Below are positions 1-7,578 of a stretch of 52,413 nt of DNA, piece by piece. The notes under the pieces were generated by a model. The model did not search any database. It had not been told where the DNA came from and saw only the letters and a list, made by a program, of their open reading frames with translations. Position 1 is the first letter of the stretch; each line of letters opens with the position of its first letter. The stretch comes from Chryseobacterium aquifrigidense (GTDB lineage Bacteria; Bacteroidota; Bacteroidia; Flavobacteriales; Weeksellaceae). Made by a program: the position numbers and the translations under genes. Where the stretch lies: contig NZ_VFPD01000001.1 of the NCBI RefSeq assembly GCF_006716485.1, forward strand, positions 34,249 to 86,661, given 5' to 3'.

Positions 1-34
1 GTTGGATTATAAAGTAAGAAATGTAAGTTTCTAA

Positions 35-67
35 AACAAAAAAGACCTACTATTTCTAGTAAGTCTT
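35..67 (-). terminator. Intrinsic terminator of tRNA-like unit A
   Basis: An 11-bp hairpin (arms 42-52 and 57-67, loop of 4) is followed on the minus strand by a run of T. It sits just after the 3' end of the tRNA-like unit at 72-142. The same hairpin follows the tRNA-Arg genes. Confidence 0.6.
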
Positions 68-71
68 AAAG

Positions 72-142
72 TGAGCGCGAAAGGATTCAAACCTTTGCCG
101 TCCCGATTGAAATCGGGATGCTGTATCCTGTTTGATTCATTA
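72..142 (-). repeat. tRNA-like unit A (degenerate 3' half of tRNA-Arg)
   Basis: Read on the minus strand, this unit keeps the T-arm, 3' acceptor strand and discriminator of the intact tRNA-Arg at 219-292. The anticodon arm is replaced by the palindrome TCCCGATT-TC-AATCGGGA, and the 5' acceptor strand is lost. A few bases of the T-arm have drifted. With the preceding spacer it forms a direct repeat: positions 1-87 recur almost exactly at 148-235, a period of 147. It cannot fold as a normal tRNA. Confidence 0.75.
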
Positions 143-181
143 ACATTGTTGGATTATAAAGTAAGAAATGTAAGTTTCTAA

Positions 182-214
182 AACAAAAAAGACCTACTAT
201 TTCTAGTAAGTCTT
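182..214 (-). terminator. Terminator of tRNA-Arg copy 1
   Basis: Arms 189-199 and 204-214 form a hairpin with one G.U pair, followed on the minus strand by six T. It starts 5 bases after the tRNA 3' end. Confidence 0.65.
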
Positions 215-218
215 AAAG

Positions 219-292
219 TGAGCGCGAAAGGATTCGAACCTTTGACCGTCTGCTTAGAAGGCAGATGCTCTATCCAGCTGAGCTACGCACCC
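219..292 (-). tRNA. tRNA-Arg (anticodon TCT), copy 1
   Basis: A complete cloverleaf can be drawn: 7-bp acceptor GGGTGCG/CGCGCTC, anticodon loop CTTCTAA giving anticodon TCT, and T-loop TTCGAAT. CCA is not encoded; the discriminator is A at 219. It lies 32 bases downstream of tRNA-Pro on the same strand, so the two are probably cotranscribed. Confidence 0.95.
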
Positions 293-324
293 ATTAAGTA
301 ATTTTGAGAAAACTACTAAAACAG

Positions 325-399
325 TCGGGGCGGCAGGATTCGAACCTGCGACCTCCTGGTCCCAAACCAGGCGCGATGACCGGACTACGCTACGCCCCG
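325..399 (-). tRNA. tRNA-Pro (anticodon TGG), copy 1
   Basis: The acceptor is CGGGGCG/CGCCCCG with discriminator A. The anticodon loop TTTGGGA gives TGG. It is first in a Pro-Arg cassette and has a TAnnTTTG promoter element upstream at 442-449. Confidence 0.95.
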
Positions 400-441
400 A
401 GTAGGCCATCAATAACGAATTTTAGTTCGTTTTTGCGGTTG

Positions 442-449
442 CAAAGGTA
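442..449 (-). promoter_or_regulatory. Promoter -7 element for tRNA-Pro/Arg copy 1
   Basis: TACCTTTG on the minus strand fits the Bacteroidota -7 consensus TAnnTTTG and lies 42 bases before the tRNA-Pro. No clear TTG is seen at the -33 spacing. Confidence 0.5.
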
Positions 450-622
450 CAATACTTTTTGGAATAAAAAAATAAATTCAGGAATAATTTTTAATTATTT
501 TTTTATGAACATTTTGTGATTAGTTGTACTTATTTAAAAATCATGTTCTTAGATTATTTTGTCATCATTTATTAAAATGGCTGACTTTTACCTAAACTTA
601 AGCATTCCACTAAGTCTTAAAG

Positions 623-690
623 TGAGCGCAAAAAGATTCAGGCTTTTTTCGTTCCGATTGTAATCGGGAGGCTCTTTTGCTTCTGCTGTA
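623..690 (-). repeat. tRNA-like unit B (strongly decayed)
   Basis: This is a diverged copy of the unit at 72-142. The T-arm, the ATCGGGA arm of the palindrome and the 3' acceptor strand can still be traced, with many substitutions. It lies downstream of tRNA-Arg copy 2, in the same place that unit A holds after copy 1. The far end is approximate. The rest of 450-741 holds no gene. Confidence 0.5.
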
Positions 691-703
691 AAGATTTTAA
701 ACA

Positions 704-737
704 CAACAAAAAAGACTCACTGTTTCCAGTAAGTCTT
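704..737 (-). terminator. Terminator of tRNA-Arg copy 2
   Basis: An 11-bp hairpin (arms 712-722 and 727-737) is followed on the minus strand by a T-rich run. It is a sequence variant of the terminator at 182-214. Confidence 0.65.
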
Positions 738-741
738 AAAG

Positions 742-815
742 TGAGCGCGAAAGGATTCGAACCTTTGACCGTCTGCTTAGAAGGCAGATGCTCTATCCAG
801 CTGAGCTACGCACCC
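742..815 (-). tRNA. tRNA-Arg (anticodon TCT), copy 2
   Basis: The sequence equals the tRNA-Arg at 219-292 over its length. It follows tRNA-Pro copy 2 by 32 bases. Confidence 0.95.
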
Positions 816-847
816 ATTAAGCAGTTTTGAGAAAACTACTAAATCAG

Positions 848-922
848 TCGGGGCGGCAGGATTCGAACCTGCGACCTCCTGGTCCCAAACCAGGCGCGAT
901 GACCGGACTACGCTACGCCCCG
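848..922 (-). tRNA. tRNA-Pro (anticodon TGG), copy 2
   Basis: Same sequence and anticodon TGG as the copy at 325-399. The upstream sequence resembles that of copy 1, but its -7 element is weaker (CATTTTTG), which suggests the whole cassette with its promoter was duplicated. Confidence 0.95.
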
Positions 923-1085
923 AAGGGGTCATCAATAACGAATTTTACATCGTTTTTAGGGCTGCAAAAATGCAATTATTTTTTTAATAAAAAAATAAAA
1001 TGAGGGATAATTTTTAATTAATTTTTATGAATCATTTTTTATTACCTTTAGCCTGTTAATAACCATTGATTTAGACCGCTTAAAA

Positions 1086-1673
1086 ATGATGAAAAAATTT
1101 TCGTTTTTTTTGTTCACATTAAACATTCTTATCCCAAAATATAAAAAAATAGCATTAAAAACAGGAGCTCATCTTCTTTTGTTCTGTTGTTTTTTAATGA
1201 TATGGTCTTCTTGCTGTAAAAATCAGGAATTTGTTCGTCACACTATTGTAAATACATCACTGAGTTTACCCAAATCAATGGTCGTTAAAAAAGAACGGGC
1301 AGAAGATTCCCAGGTATACAGTATTAATGCTGGAGATAAGCGTATTGGTTATATTTATTATGGTGATTATAAGTCATTTGAGGAAGATTCTTTTTTCATT
1401 ACTGATGATAAAGAATTATATGAAAAATATAAAAACAGGGAGTTAAAAGCTTATTTCTCAAAAAATACTGAAAGAGATAGTAAAAATGGTATTTATAATG
1501 TTAATTATTATTACTATGATACAATTAATAAACACAGAGCTCAGGTTATGATGCCGAAAAAAATGAATAAGGGATTTATCGGAATCCATTTTGACAGTGT
1601 AGATATCCACATAAATAAAATGGCAATTATTGTTAATGATTTGAGTGAAGAGAATAAAGAGTTGTTTTTTTAA
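1086..1673 (+). CDS. Putative lipoprotein of unknown function
   Basis: 195 residues; an equally good start is the next codon, ATG 1089. After a basic stretch there is a hydrophobic segment at about residues 30-43 followed by WSSCC, a plausible lipobox, so the mature protein would begin near residue 43-44 and be lipid-anchored. The rest is rich in Tyr, Lys and Asp with no recognised domain. Codon use is very AT-rich. It opens a run of small unknown genes (1086-3867) next to the duplicated tRNA cassettes, a typical accessory location. The last 29 bases overlap the next reading frame. Function not recognised. Confidence 0.6.
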   Translation: MMKKFSFFLFTLNILIPKYKKIALKTGAHLLLFCCFLMIWSSCCKNQEFVRHTIVNTSLSLPKSMVVKKERAEDSQVYSINAGDKRIGYIYYGDYKSFEEDSFFITDDKELYEKYKNRELKAYFSKNTERDSKNGIYNVNYYYYDTINKHRAQVMMPKKMNKGFIGIHFDSVDIHINKMAIIVNDLSEENKELFF

Positions 1674-2139
1674 ATCTTTAAAACCATTAAAATCAATTCT
1701 GTTCAACATTAATGTTAATGAAAAAATAAAATACGAAGTGGTTATTACTCAATTATATATACTCGACTGGTATGATGATATTATAACATCTGTTACTTTA
1801 TTTGAAAATGATATGTATATTTTTAATTGTATTCAAAAAGATATTAATAATGGAGAGAAAACATATTACTGTGTAAAAATAGATGAAATATCGTCTCAGA
1901 AAATTCGGGATGTAATGGAGAAAAAGAAACTCACTGCAGGTGATTGGAATAGTATCAATCTGATTTTTGAAAAGAATAATATAGACGATCATGTTTTTTT
2001 ATTGAAAACAGAATCATTATTCATTGGTTTGGATATTATGTTGAGGAAAACAAAAAATTTGGACCTTAGATCTATTAAGTTTCCTTTTGATATTTCAACT
2101 TTATACACTGATCAAAATAATAATGAAAGATATATTTGA
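1645..2139 (+). CDS. Hypothetical protein, immunity-like
   Basis: 164 residues with no signal peptide or membrane segment. The central part reads WYDD, TSVTLFEND, YIFNCI and YYCVKI, a pattern seen in small soluble proteins of Bacteroidota toxin-immunity loci; this resemblance is from memory and weak. The start at 1645 overlaps the previous gene by 29 bases and no later in-frame ATG is close, so the true N-terminus is uncertain. AT-rich like its neighbours. No function is assigned. Confidence 0.5.
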   Translation: MKRIKSCFFKSLKPLKSILFNINVNEKIKYEVVITQLYILDWYDDIITSVTLFENDMYIFNCIQKDINNGEKTYYCVKIDEISSQKIRDVMEKKKLTAGDWNSINLIFEKNNIDDHVFLLKTESLFIGLDIMLRKTKNLDLRSIKFPFDISTLYTDQNNNERYI

Positions 2140-2458
2140 GTTTACAATTATAATTCATGAAAATTTGTCGGAATACGTTGTAGACAGTTTTATTGCATTT
2201 ATAGAAAATAATTCTGTGTTTTGGGGAGGTGGTTATTCTGAAAATCAGATAAATGGAGGATTATATATTGATGAGAGTATAGACATTAATATCAATGATT
2301 TTATAAAAAAATTCCTTACATTTTTTTTACATCAGGAAATTAAGATTGATAAAATTGAGATCAATATTGAAGATTTTTACTTTCACTCTTTTAAATATGA
2401 TGATTTTATGAAAATCCATTCATCATTGCCAATACATATTGGTTATTGGGAAGTATAA
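2123..2458 (+). CDS. YggL-like (DUF469-type) small protein
   Basis: 111 residues from ATG 2123; the frame opens further upstream at 2087, but that start would lie deeper inside the preceding gene. Residues of the type FIAFIENN-x-x-FWGGGY followed by GGLYID resemble the FIEENGL-x-x-GGGG core of YggL (DUF469), a small protein that binds the 50S ribosomal subunit in enterobacteria. The match is a short motif only. It overlaps the previous gene by 17 bases, so the two are probably cotranscribed. An unrelated immunity protein is the alternative. Confidence 0.45.
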   Translation: MKDIFEFTIIIHENLSEYVVDSFIAFIENNSVFWGGGYSENQINGGLYIDESIDININDFIKKFLTFFLHQEIKIDKIEINIEDFYFHSFKYDDFMKIHSSLPIHIGYWEV

Positions 2459-2502
2459 TTATTGCCGCCAAAAAGGCTTGCCGAAAATTCAATTAAAACT
2501 TT

Positions 2503-3141
2503 ATGAAGAAGTATATAGATACTAATGCTTATTACCTGTCAAATTTTTTTGAACATAATGAATTGAGGTACGAAAGTTTCTGGTTGTTTTATAATCGCGA
2601 AGATAAAATTCAAATGGAGAATTTTTTTCCTGATCAAAAAGTTTATTCGTTTTTATGGGAGTATGCGGATGAAGATATTTTAGTAAAAATTGATGAGTGG
2701 AAAAGGGCGTTCAGGAGAAATGATATTGAGATCTTACAGGAAGCTAAGCTGCATACCCGAAATTACCTGTCAGGAGATCGAAAAGTATATCTGGATTGCT
2801 TAGAAACCAATCCTATAACTGCGGATAAAAAATTTAAAAACCTGACTGCATACGACACAGGACAACGTTTTGTTCAGATTGTTGCCGATGAGAATATCTC
2901 TTTTGCTGATATTGATTTAAGTTTTTTGGAATTAACAGATATAGCGGATAAATTTAGAGCGGTTGTCGGGATTCTAGATACTGAAGGTTTTCGGGCATTG
3001 ATCTTAAATGGCTATCATCACCGTGGAGAATTGCTTAAAGTCTGTATTATGAAGAGTTACGAAGCCTGCTCAAAAATAACCGAAACTTTGCCCTTGAATA
3101 TTTTTGAAAATACATATGTAGCAATGCCTTTTAGCGGGTGA
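2503..3141 (+). CDS. Hypothetical cytoplasmic protein
   Basis: 212 residues, acidic, without a signal peptide or membrane segment. The first half is rich in aromatic residues (SFWLFYNRED, YSFLWEYAD); the second ends in a helical part and FENTYVAMPF. I do not recognise the family. It stands 44 bases after the previous gene on the same strand and is less AT-rich in codon choice than its neighbours. By position it may belong to an orphan immunity cluster, but the sequence does not show that directly. Confidence 0.55.
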   Translation: MKKYIDTNAYYLSNFFEHNELRYESFWLFYNREDKIQMENFFPDQKVYSFLWEYADEDILVKIDEWKRAFRRNDIEILQEAKLHTRNYLSGDRKVYLDCLETNPITADKKFKNLTAYDTGQRFVQIVADENISFADIDLSFLELTDIADKFRAVVGILDTEGFRALILNGYHHRGELLKVCIMKSYEACSKITETLPLNIFENTYVAMPFSG

Positions 3142-3204
3142 TGGTATTAAAAACATAGTCTGTTAGAAATTGTTTCTGTAAGGATATAAAAATTGATTTT
3201 TTAA

Positions 3205-3534
3205 ATGAATAGAAATAAAAATTTATTAATGATTTTAATCGTTGCTGCATTAGTTTTTTTATATAAATTTATATTTTCGTCAAAAAACGGAGGCAGTTTT
3301 TTAGATGAAATTAGAGATAAGGATATAAAATCAATAGTTAGCAAAAAGTATATTAATTATGATAATCACAATATATCATTTTTGGTGTATGGCAATAAAG
3401 ATAGTATAGTGGTTTATAGAGATTGGTGGGATAAGGTTTTTGTTGGAGATTCTATACTAAAACCAAAAGGCTCTTTAGAGATAGTTATTAAAAATTCTGA
3501 TAAGATTGAAAAATTTGATTTTGGAGATAAATAA
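3205..3534 (+). CDS. Small membrane-anchored protein
   Basis: 109 residues. One hydrophobic segment at about residues 8-24 follows a basic N-terminus, giving a type II membrane anchor or uncleaved signal. The remaining soluble part has a conserved-looking core, IVVYRDWWDKVFVGDSI. Proteins of this shape (one anchor plus a short DSIVVYRDWWDK domain) are frequent in Chryseobacterium accessory loci; I know of no tested function. The stop codon is followed after one base by the start of a broken lipoprotein frame. Confidence 0.55.
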   Translation: MNRNKNLLMILIVAALVFLYKFIFSSKNGGSFLDEIRDKDIKSIVSKKYINYDNHNISFLVYGNKDSIVVYRDWWDKVFVGDSILKPKGSLEIVIKNSDKIEKFDFGDK

Positions 3535-3535
3535 A

Positions 3536-3654
3536 ATGAAAAAGAGACTCTAATTTCTTTGATTTTATTTATATTATTTTTTTCATGTGAATCGATTAAA
3601 GGTCCATTGGAAATAAAAAATGAATGTGGATCAAATGAGATAATTTTAAATTAA
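3536..3654 (+). pseudogene. Frameshifted small lipoprotein remnant
   Basis: ATG at 3536 opens MKKRL and stops at once. In another frame the sequence continues as a hydrophobic stretch, LISLILFILFFSCES, a typical lipoprotein signal with lipobox FFSC, then about 20 residues to a TAA at 3652-3654. A one-base indel in the A-rich start of the gene explains both halves. Most of the mature protein is missing too. Programmed slippage at the AAAAAG run cannot be excluded but is less likely. Confidence 0.5.
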
Positions 3655-3666
3655 AAACAGTTTTAA

Positions 3667-3867
3667 ATGCAAAATAAAATAATTGTTAAAATAAGCGAAG
3701 ATGATGAGTCTGTAGGATATGTATATTTACCGAATGAATTAGATGAGGAGAAGAAAAAAGTAAAGAAAACTATTGATTTATCAGATGTTATTGATTACAA
3801 AGGAGTTACTATATATTTAGATTTTAATGAAGATGGTATTTTGCTTGGTATTGAAATTGTAGGATAA
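3667..3867 (+). CDS. DUF2283-like small protein
   Basis: 66 residues. The pattern VKISEDDESVGYVYLP near the start and IYLDFNEDGILLGIEIVG at the end fits the short DUF2283 fold (a beta meander ending in G-x-LVGIEIL). DUF2283 proteins often accompany toxin-antitoxin or accessory genes; their role is unknown. The gene closes the AT-rich accessory run and is followed by a terminator hairpin. Confidence 0.5.
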   Translation: MQNKIIVKISEDDESVGYVYLPNELDEEKKKVKKTIDLSDVIDYKGVTIYLDFNEDGILLGIEIVG

Positions 3868-3937
3868 TGTGTTTGATATACACTCGCTCCGCAAAGTCTC
3901 CAGACTTTGAGGTGAAAAGAGTAAATAACTTGATATT

Positions 3938-3970
3938 ATAAAAACCTCGCAAAACTCGAGGTTTTTTCAT
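3938..3970. terminator. Terminator after the accessory run
   Basis: The stem AAACCTCG/CGAGGTTT with a 7-base loop is followed by TTTTTT, with A-rich sequence on the other side. Just before it, at 3894-3911, lies a second small inverted repeat (CAAAGTCT/AGACTTTG). Confidence 0.65.
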
Positions 3971-3991
3971 TAAACAAGACCCACTAATTCC

Positions 3992-3999
3992 TATATTTG
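3992..3999 (+). promoter_or_regulatory. Promoter -7 element for the thermonuclease gene
   Basis: TATATTTG matches TAnnTTTG and ends only 4 bases before the ATG. If used, the mRNA would be leaderless or nearly so. No -33 TTG is seen at the right distance. Confidence 0.4.
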
Positions 4000-4003
4000 C
4001 CAC

Positions 4004-4528
4004 ATGAAACGATTAATGCTGCTGTATGTGCTTTTCCCTGTATTTCTATTCTCACAAACAACCGGAAAAGTAATTAAAATTTCAGACGGAGATACCATTA
4101 CTTTACTGTTAAAAGGCAATCAGCAAAAAAAAATCAGGCTGGCTGAAGTCGATTGTCCGGAAAGTGGACAGGCATTTGGAAAAAATGCAAAACAGTTTAC
4201 TTCTGCCCAGGTATTTGGAAAAACGGTAAGCTTTGTTGAAACGAACACTGACCGCTATGGGAGATCTATTGCAAAGGTTTATTATGATGATGGAAAATAT
4301 CTTTCCAAAGAACTTATCAAAGCAGGAATGGGATGGTGGTATTTCTCTTACTCCAAGGATGCTTCTTTAGGTAAAATTCAGGAAAATGCACAATATAGAA
4401 AAGTTGGTCTATGGCAGGATGTAAATGCTGTTGCACCCTGGGATTACCGTAAAATGAAGCGTGAGCTTAGAAATAATAAGAAAATCGAGGCTGCCAAAAC
4501 CGGAACAAAAATAAAAGCAGTAGCGTAA
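4004..4528 (+). CDS. Secreted thermonuclease (SNase-like)
   Basis: 174 residues. Signal peptide at about 1-18 (MKRLMLLY to FLFSQ), so the enzyme is exported. The SNase fold follows, with the catalytic set visible: SDGDT (D28, D30, calcium), R45, D50 and E53 in the IRLAEVDCPE stretch, and R87 in DRYGR. These correspond to staphylococcal nuclease D19, D21, R35, D40, E43 and R87, so it should be an active calcium-dependent DNA/RNA endonuclease. A basic, low-complexity tail ends the protein. A convergent hairpin separates it from the ABC operon. The likely role is nucleic-acid scavenging or defence outside the cytoplasm. Confidence 0.9.
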   Translation: MKRLMLLYVLFPVFLFSQTTGKVIKISDGDTITLLLKGNQQKKIRLAEVDCPESGQAFGKNAKQFTSAQVFGKTVSFVETNTDRYGRSIAKVYYDDGKYLSKELIKAGMGWWYFSYSKDASLGKIQENAQYRKVGLWQDVNAVAPWDYRKMKRELRNNKKIEAAKTGTKIKAVA

Positions 4529-4541
4529 ATATTCAGCAAGG

Positions 4542-4624
4542 AAGCGTGAAGATGGGAGAGAGAAGTTGATTGATATTTATTGGTCTAATAGTAACTTTCA
4601 TCCTCACGCTTTTATCTTCGATCT
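4542..4624. terminator. Shared terminator between convergent genes
   Basis: Arms of about 13 bp with one mismatch (AAGCGTGAAGATG and CATCCTCACGCTT) enclose a long loop between the thermonuclease stop and the ABC permease stop. A T-rich tract lies on the right side only in part, so termination strength is uncertain. Confidence 0.45.
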
Positions 4625-4626
4625 TT

Positions 4627-5409
4627 TTAAATTCCTTTCTTCTTTACAAAAAGATAAAAACTCATAGCCATAAAGATAAAAATGGCAGCGATATTACAGT
4701 AATCTATTCTTTCAAAAGAAATGTTTTCGTTCATGAAGTTTTCCATTGATTTATAGCCTCCGGTGTAAATAAGAAAATCTGCAAATGATTTTTGATGGAT
4801 AATCGTCGCAAAAAGCAGCATGAATACCCCGAAACCAATAGGATAAATGAAATTTTTGAAGAGAAGACTTAAAGTCAACTGTACCATTGCAATGGCAGAA
4901 AGTGTGATAAAAAATTTCAAAAAGATGTAAAATATCACTTCCCTGAAATCATAATTCTGGAATCCAAACTGCGGAAAGGCAATTCCGAGAAGATATCCGC
5001 TCAGCAAAAATGCCAGATAAGAAAAAAGCACGGAAAAGAAAATAGTGATCTGGATAAACAGAGCTTTTGAAAGGAAAATTTTAGTCTTTGAAACCGGAAG
5101 GGTAAAAAGAATTTTATAATTATTATTCCGGTATTCCACATCACAGCAGGCATGTACAAAAAGCGATACCAGAATAGGGTAGAGGAGATAGAAAAACATA
5201 AATACAGTTCTTCCCAATGACATTTTCCAGGGATTTACTGTTCCCTCTGCTTCTTCCACTCCAGAACGGAGCACATCATACACCATGTACAGATCAATCG
5301 CAAAGATGATCAAAACAGGAAGCAGCAATATCCCGAAAATCTCTTTGTTTTTCGAGAGTTTATACTGTTCGGATGAAAAAGCTTTTAAGAAAGTATTGGT
5401 ATTAGTCAT
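4627..5409 (-). CDS. ABC-2 type transporter permease
   Basis: 260 residues with six predicted hydrophobic segments (about residues 23-42, 70-90, 112-135, 160-185, 190-210, 235-255). This is the plan of ABC-2 permeases of the bacitracin/lantibiotic exporter class. It lacks a nucleotide-binding domain and must pair with the ATPase encoded just upstream, with which it overlaps by 8 bases, so the two are translationally coupled. The substrate cannot be read from the sequence. In this family such pairs usually remove peptide antibiotics from the membrane. Confidence 0.85.
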   Translation of the reverse strand: MTNTNTFLKAFSSEQYKLSKNKEIFGILLLPVLIIFAIDLYMVYDVLRSGVEEAEGTVNPWKMSLGRTVFMFFYLLYPILVSLFVHACCDVEYRNNNYKILFTLPVSKTKIFLSKALFIQITIFFSVLFSYLAFLLSGYLLGIAFPQFGFQNYDFREVIFYIFLKFFITLSAIAMVQLTLSLLFKNFIYPIGFGVFMLLFATIIHQKSFADFLIYTGGYKSMENFMNENISFERIDYCNIAAIFIFMAMSFYLFVKKKGI

Positions 5410-6304
5410 GTTTTTTGGAGATTAAATTAATGAAGATCTGTTCAAGATTTGTGCTTTGAGACTCTATGTCGTAGATTTCAATTCCGTTTTGGATCAGCGT
5501 TGTGAGAATTCCGTTGAATTCTTTGTCATTGTTGATTTTTACTGAAATTTTGTTCGTATTGTTCAGCGCTGCAGAAAAAGTGTCTTGCAGCAGAGCTAAT
5601 GCTTTTTCAACAGGACTAGCTTTTAAGATGATCTCCTTTTCTACTTTGCTCAAAAGGTCATTCTTTGTCCCCTGAAAAATCATTTGTCCTCCTTCAATAA
5701 TTCCGATATGGGTCGCCGTTTTTTCAAGCTCGCTCAAAATATGGCTTGAAAGAAATATCGTTTTTCCCAGCTCATTCAAATGCTGGAAAAGCTTTCTCAT
5801 TTCAAAAATTCCCTGAGGGTCAAGTCCATTCAGAGGTTCATCCAGGATCAGAAGTTTCGGATCATGAAAAATAGCCATGGCAATTCCCAGACGCTGCTTC
5901 ATTCCCATAGAAAGGGCGCTTGCCTTCTTTTTCTTTTCGTTATGAAGATCTACCAGTTCCAAAACCTCCTCAATTCTTTTTGAGCCTTTGCCATAGATAA
6001 TATCCAGATATTTTAAATTTTCATAAACCGTGAGCTTGGTATAAAAACAGGGAGATTCAATCAGATTTCCTGTATTTGCCAGAATCTCCGTCCTGTTTTG
6101 TTGGATACTTTTATTTTGGATGAAAATATTGTCATCTGATGATTCCAAAAGGCCCAGAAGCAATTTGATCGTGGTCGATTTTCCTGCTCCGTTTCTTCCC
6201 AGATAGCCGTAAATACTACCTTCAGGAATATTGAGGTTGATATTGTTCAGAATGGTTTTAGAACCTATGGTATAACTGAGATTTTTAGTAGTAATGCTTT
6301 CCAT
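5402..6304 (-). CDS. ABC transporter ATP-binding protein, BcrA/LanF type
   Basis: 300 residues. Walker A GRNGAGKST near residue 37, a signature loop written LSMGMKQRL instead of LSGG, Walker B LLILDEP, and the switch histidine in SSH. The M-for-G change in the signature is common in the bacitracin-resistance and lantibiotic-immunity branch. A C-terminal extension of about 80 residues follows the ATPase core, as in that branch. It overlaps the permease gene by 8 bases and the upstream esterase-like gene by 1 base, so the three form one operon. Confidence 0.9.
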   Translation of the reverse strand: MESITTKNLSYTIGSKTILNNINLNIPEGSIYGYLGRNGAGKSTTIKLLLGLLESSDDNIFIQNKSIQQNRTEILANTGNLIESPCFYTKLTVYENLKYLDIIYGKGSKRIEEVLELVDLHNEKKKKASALSMGMKQRLGIAMAIFHDPKLLILDEPLNGLDPQGIFEMRKLFQHLNELGKTIFLSSHILSELEKTATHIGIIEGGQMIFQGTKNDLLSKVEKEIILKASPVEKALALLQDTFSAALNNTNKISVKINNDKEFNGILTTLIQNGIEIYDIESQSTNLEQIFINLISKKHD

Positions 6305-7578
6305 TATTCGTGAGAGGTTAAAAAAGTATTGGTGTCTATATAAAATATTCCGTCAAAAAACCGGCTCCAGACCTTTTTCTGGTCTACTCCCTGGTTAATG
6401 GTGGATACAAATTCTTTCTTCAGAACAGAATTTTCCGGGATACTTCTTAGATCGATGAAAAAATAAGGTGTTTTCGTTGCATGAAACGTATTCTCGATGG
6501 CAAATTTTCCGGGCTTATCCATTGGAGTTCCTGTTTTATTATATTTGGAATAAGATGAAAAATCAACCCTATAAGAAGCCTTTCCGTATTTACTTTTAAT
6601 ATAAGCACCCAGCGGTAAATAATCTTTGCTGTATCGGCTTGCGAAAGTATGGAGGTTAGCACACCACACAATAATCTTTTGTCCCTGGTACGCAGAATCA
6701 ATCTGATGAATAAGATTTTCAGCCATCAGAGAGTCTCTGAACTGCATACTCTGCATAGATCCCGCTTCATACTTCCATGCTTTATCGAAATTGTTTCTCA
6801 TATCATGCAAATACCTGGTATATATTCTATTTTCAGGTGTCTTTTCAAGCTTTGAAACCACTTCTTCAAGTTGGGTGATCTCATTGAGAAAGTCTTTTTT
6901 CTGATTTCCCGGTAAAATTTTTCCGGCAAATCCTTTATACATAAAATTAGAGATCTGGTTAAGATTTTTGTTTAAAAGAGGAAATAGCTTAAGGTCAATC
7001 GAGTTTTTACTTAAAAAATCCCTCAGAAGCTTACCGCGTCTGTCATACAGCTCTGTTCCGGAAAACTGAATATCAAACCCTCCCAGTTCTATCGGGCTAG
7101 ATGAAGTTTTCGTTTTCTGATAATAGTTGATGAGAGGCTGGGTTTCCCTGTTGTCCCACCAGAAATCAAAAAGTCCCAATCCTCCTATAGAAGCAGCAGG
7201 AACTTTAAGGCGGTGGTTTTTCATTTCCTCATTCATTATCCAGGCATCATATTGTCCGGTTTCATACAATACAACATTATACCCAAGATTCTCATGGAGA
7301 TATTTGATGAGTCTGCTTTTGGCCTGCATCGTAGCGCCGTCGCTATGAACATTTTCTCCCAGCATAACAATCCTGTTGTCTTTAAGCACAGAGTCCAGAA
7401 TCTTCAGATCGCTATTGTCCGGATAGGACATGGAAATGCTTTTTATAGGATGTTTGTACTGTTGAACGTTTTTCAGAAGTTCCTGTTTTTCTTTTTCAGG
7501 GATATTCTTAAAAATAATTGTATTCAGGAGTAAAACCGCAATTACAGAAATTATAAAAATGTAAAGTATTTTTTTCAT
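6304..7578 (-). CDS. Erythromycin esterase family protein, membrane-anchored
   Basis: 424 residues. An N-terminal hydrophobic segment (about 4-20) anchors or exports it. The erythromycin-esterase-type domain follows, with its GENVHSDG motif at about residue 75 (GExxH is the family hallmark), then YETGQYDAW and, later, a VWCANLH motif. Family members include macrolide esterases EreA/EreB and many related proteins of unknown substrate. The exported location is unusual for antibiotic esterases, which are cytoplasmic. The gene is first in the operon with the ABC exporter, suggesting a joint role in handling a toxic compound or in lantibiotic-like biosynthesis. Substrate unknown. Confidence 0.8.
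   Translation of the reverse strand: MKKILYIFIISVIAVLLLNTIIFKNIPEKEKQELLKNVQQYKHPIKSISMSYPDNSDLKILDSVLKDNRIVMLGENVHSDGATMQAKSRLIKYLHENLGYNVVLYETGQYDAWIMNEEMKNHRLKVPAASIGGLGLFDFWWDNRETQPLINYYQKTKTSSSPIELGGFDIQFSGTELYDRRGKLLRDFLSKNSIDLKLFPLLNKNLNQISNFMYKGFAGKILPGNQKKDFLNEITQLEEVVSKLEKTPENRIYTRYLHDMRNNFDKAWKYEAGSMQSMQFRDSLMAENLIHQIDSAYQGQKIIVWCANLHTFASRYSKDYLPLGAYIKSKYGKASYRVDFSSYSKYNKTGTPMDKPGKFAIENTFHATKTPYFFIDLRSIPENSVLKKEFVSTINQGVDQKKVWSRFFDGIFYIDTNTFLTSHE

Noticed and set aside
304..519. 71-residue plus-strand frame
   Set aside because: It runs antisense through tRNA-Pro and reads RQDSNLRPPGPKPG, a well-known artefact of translated tRNA genes.
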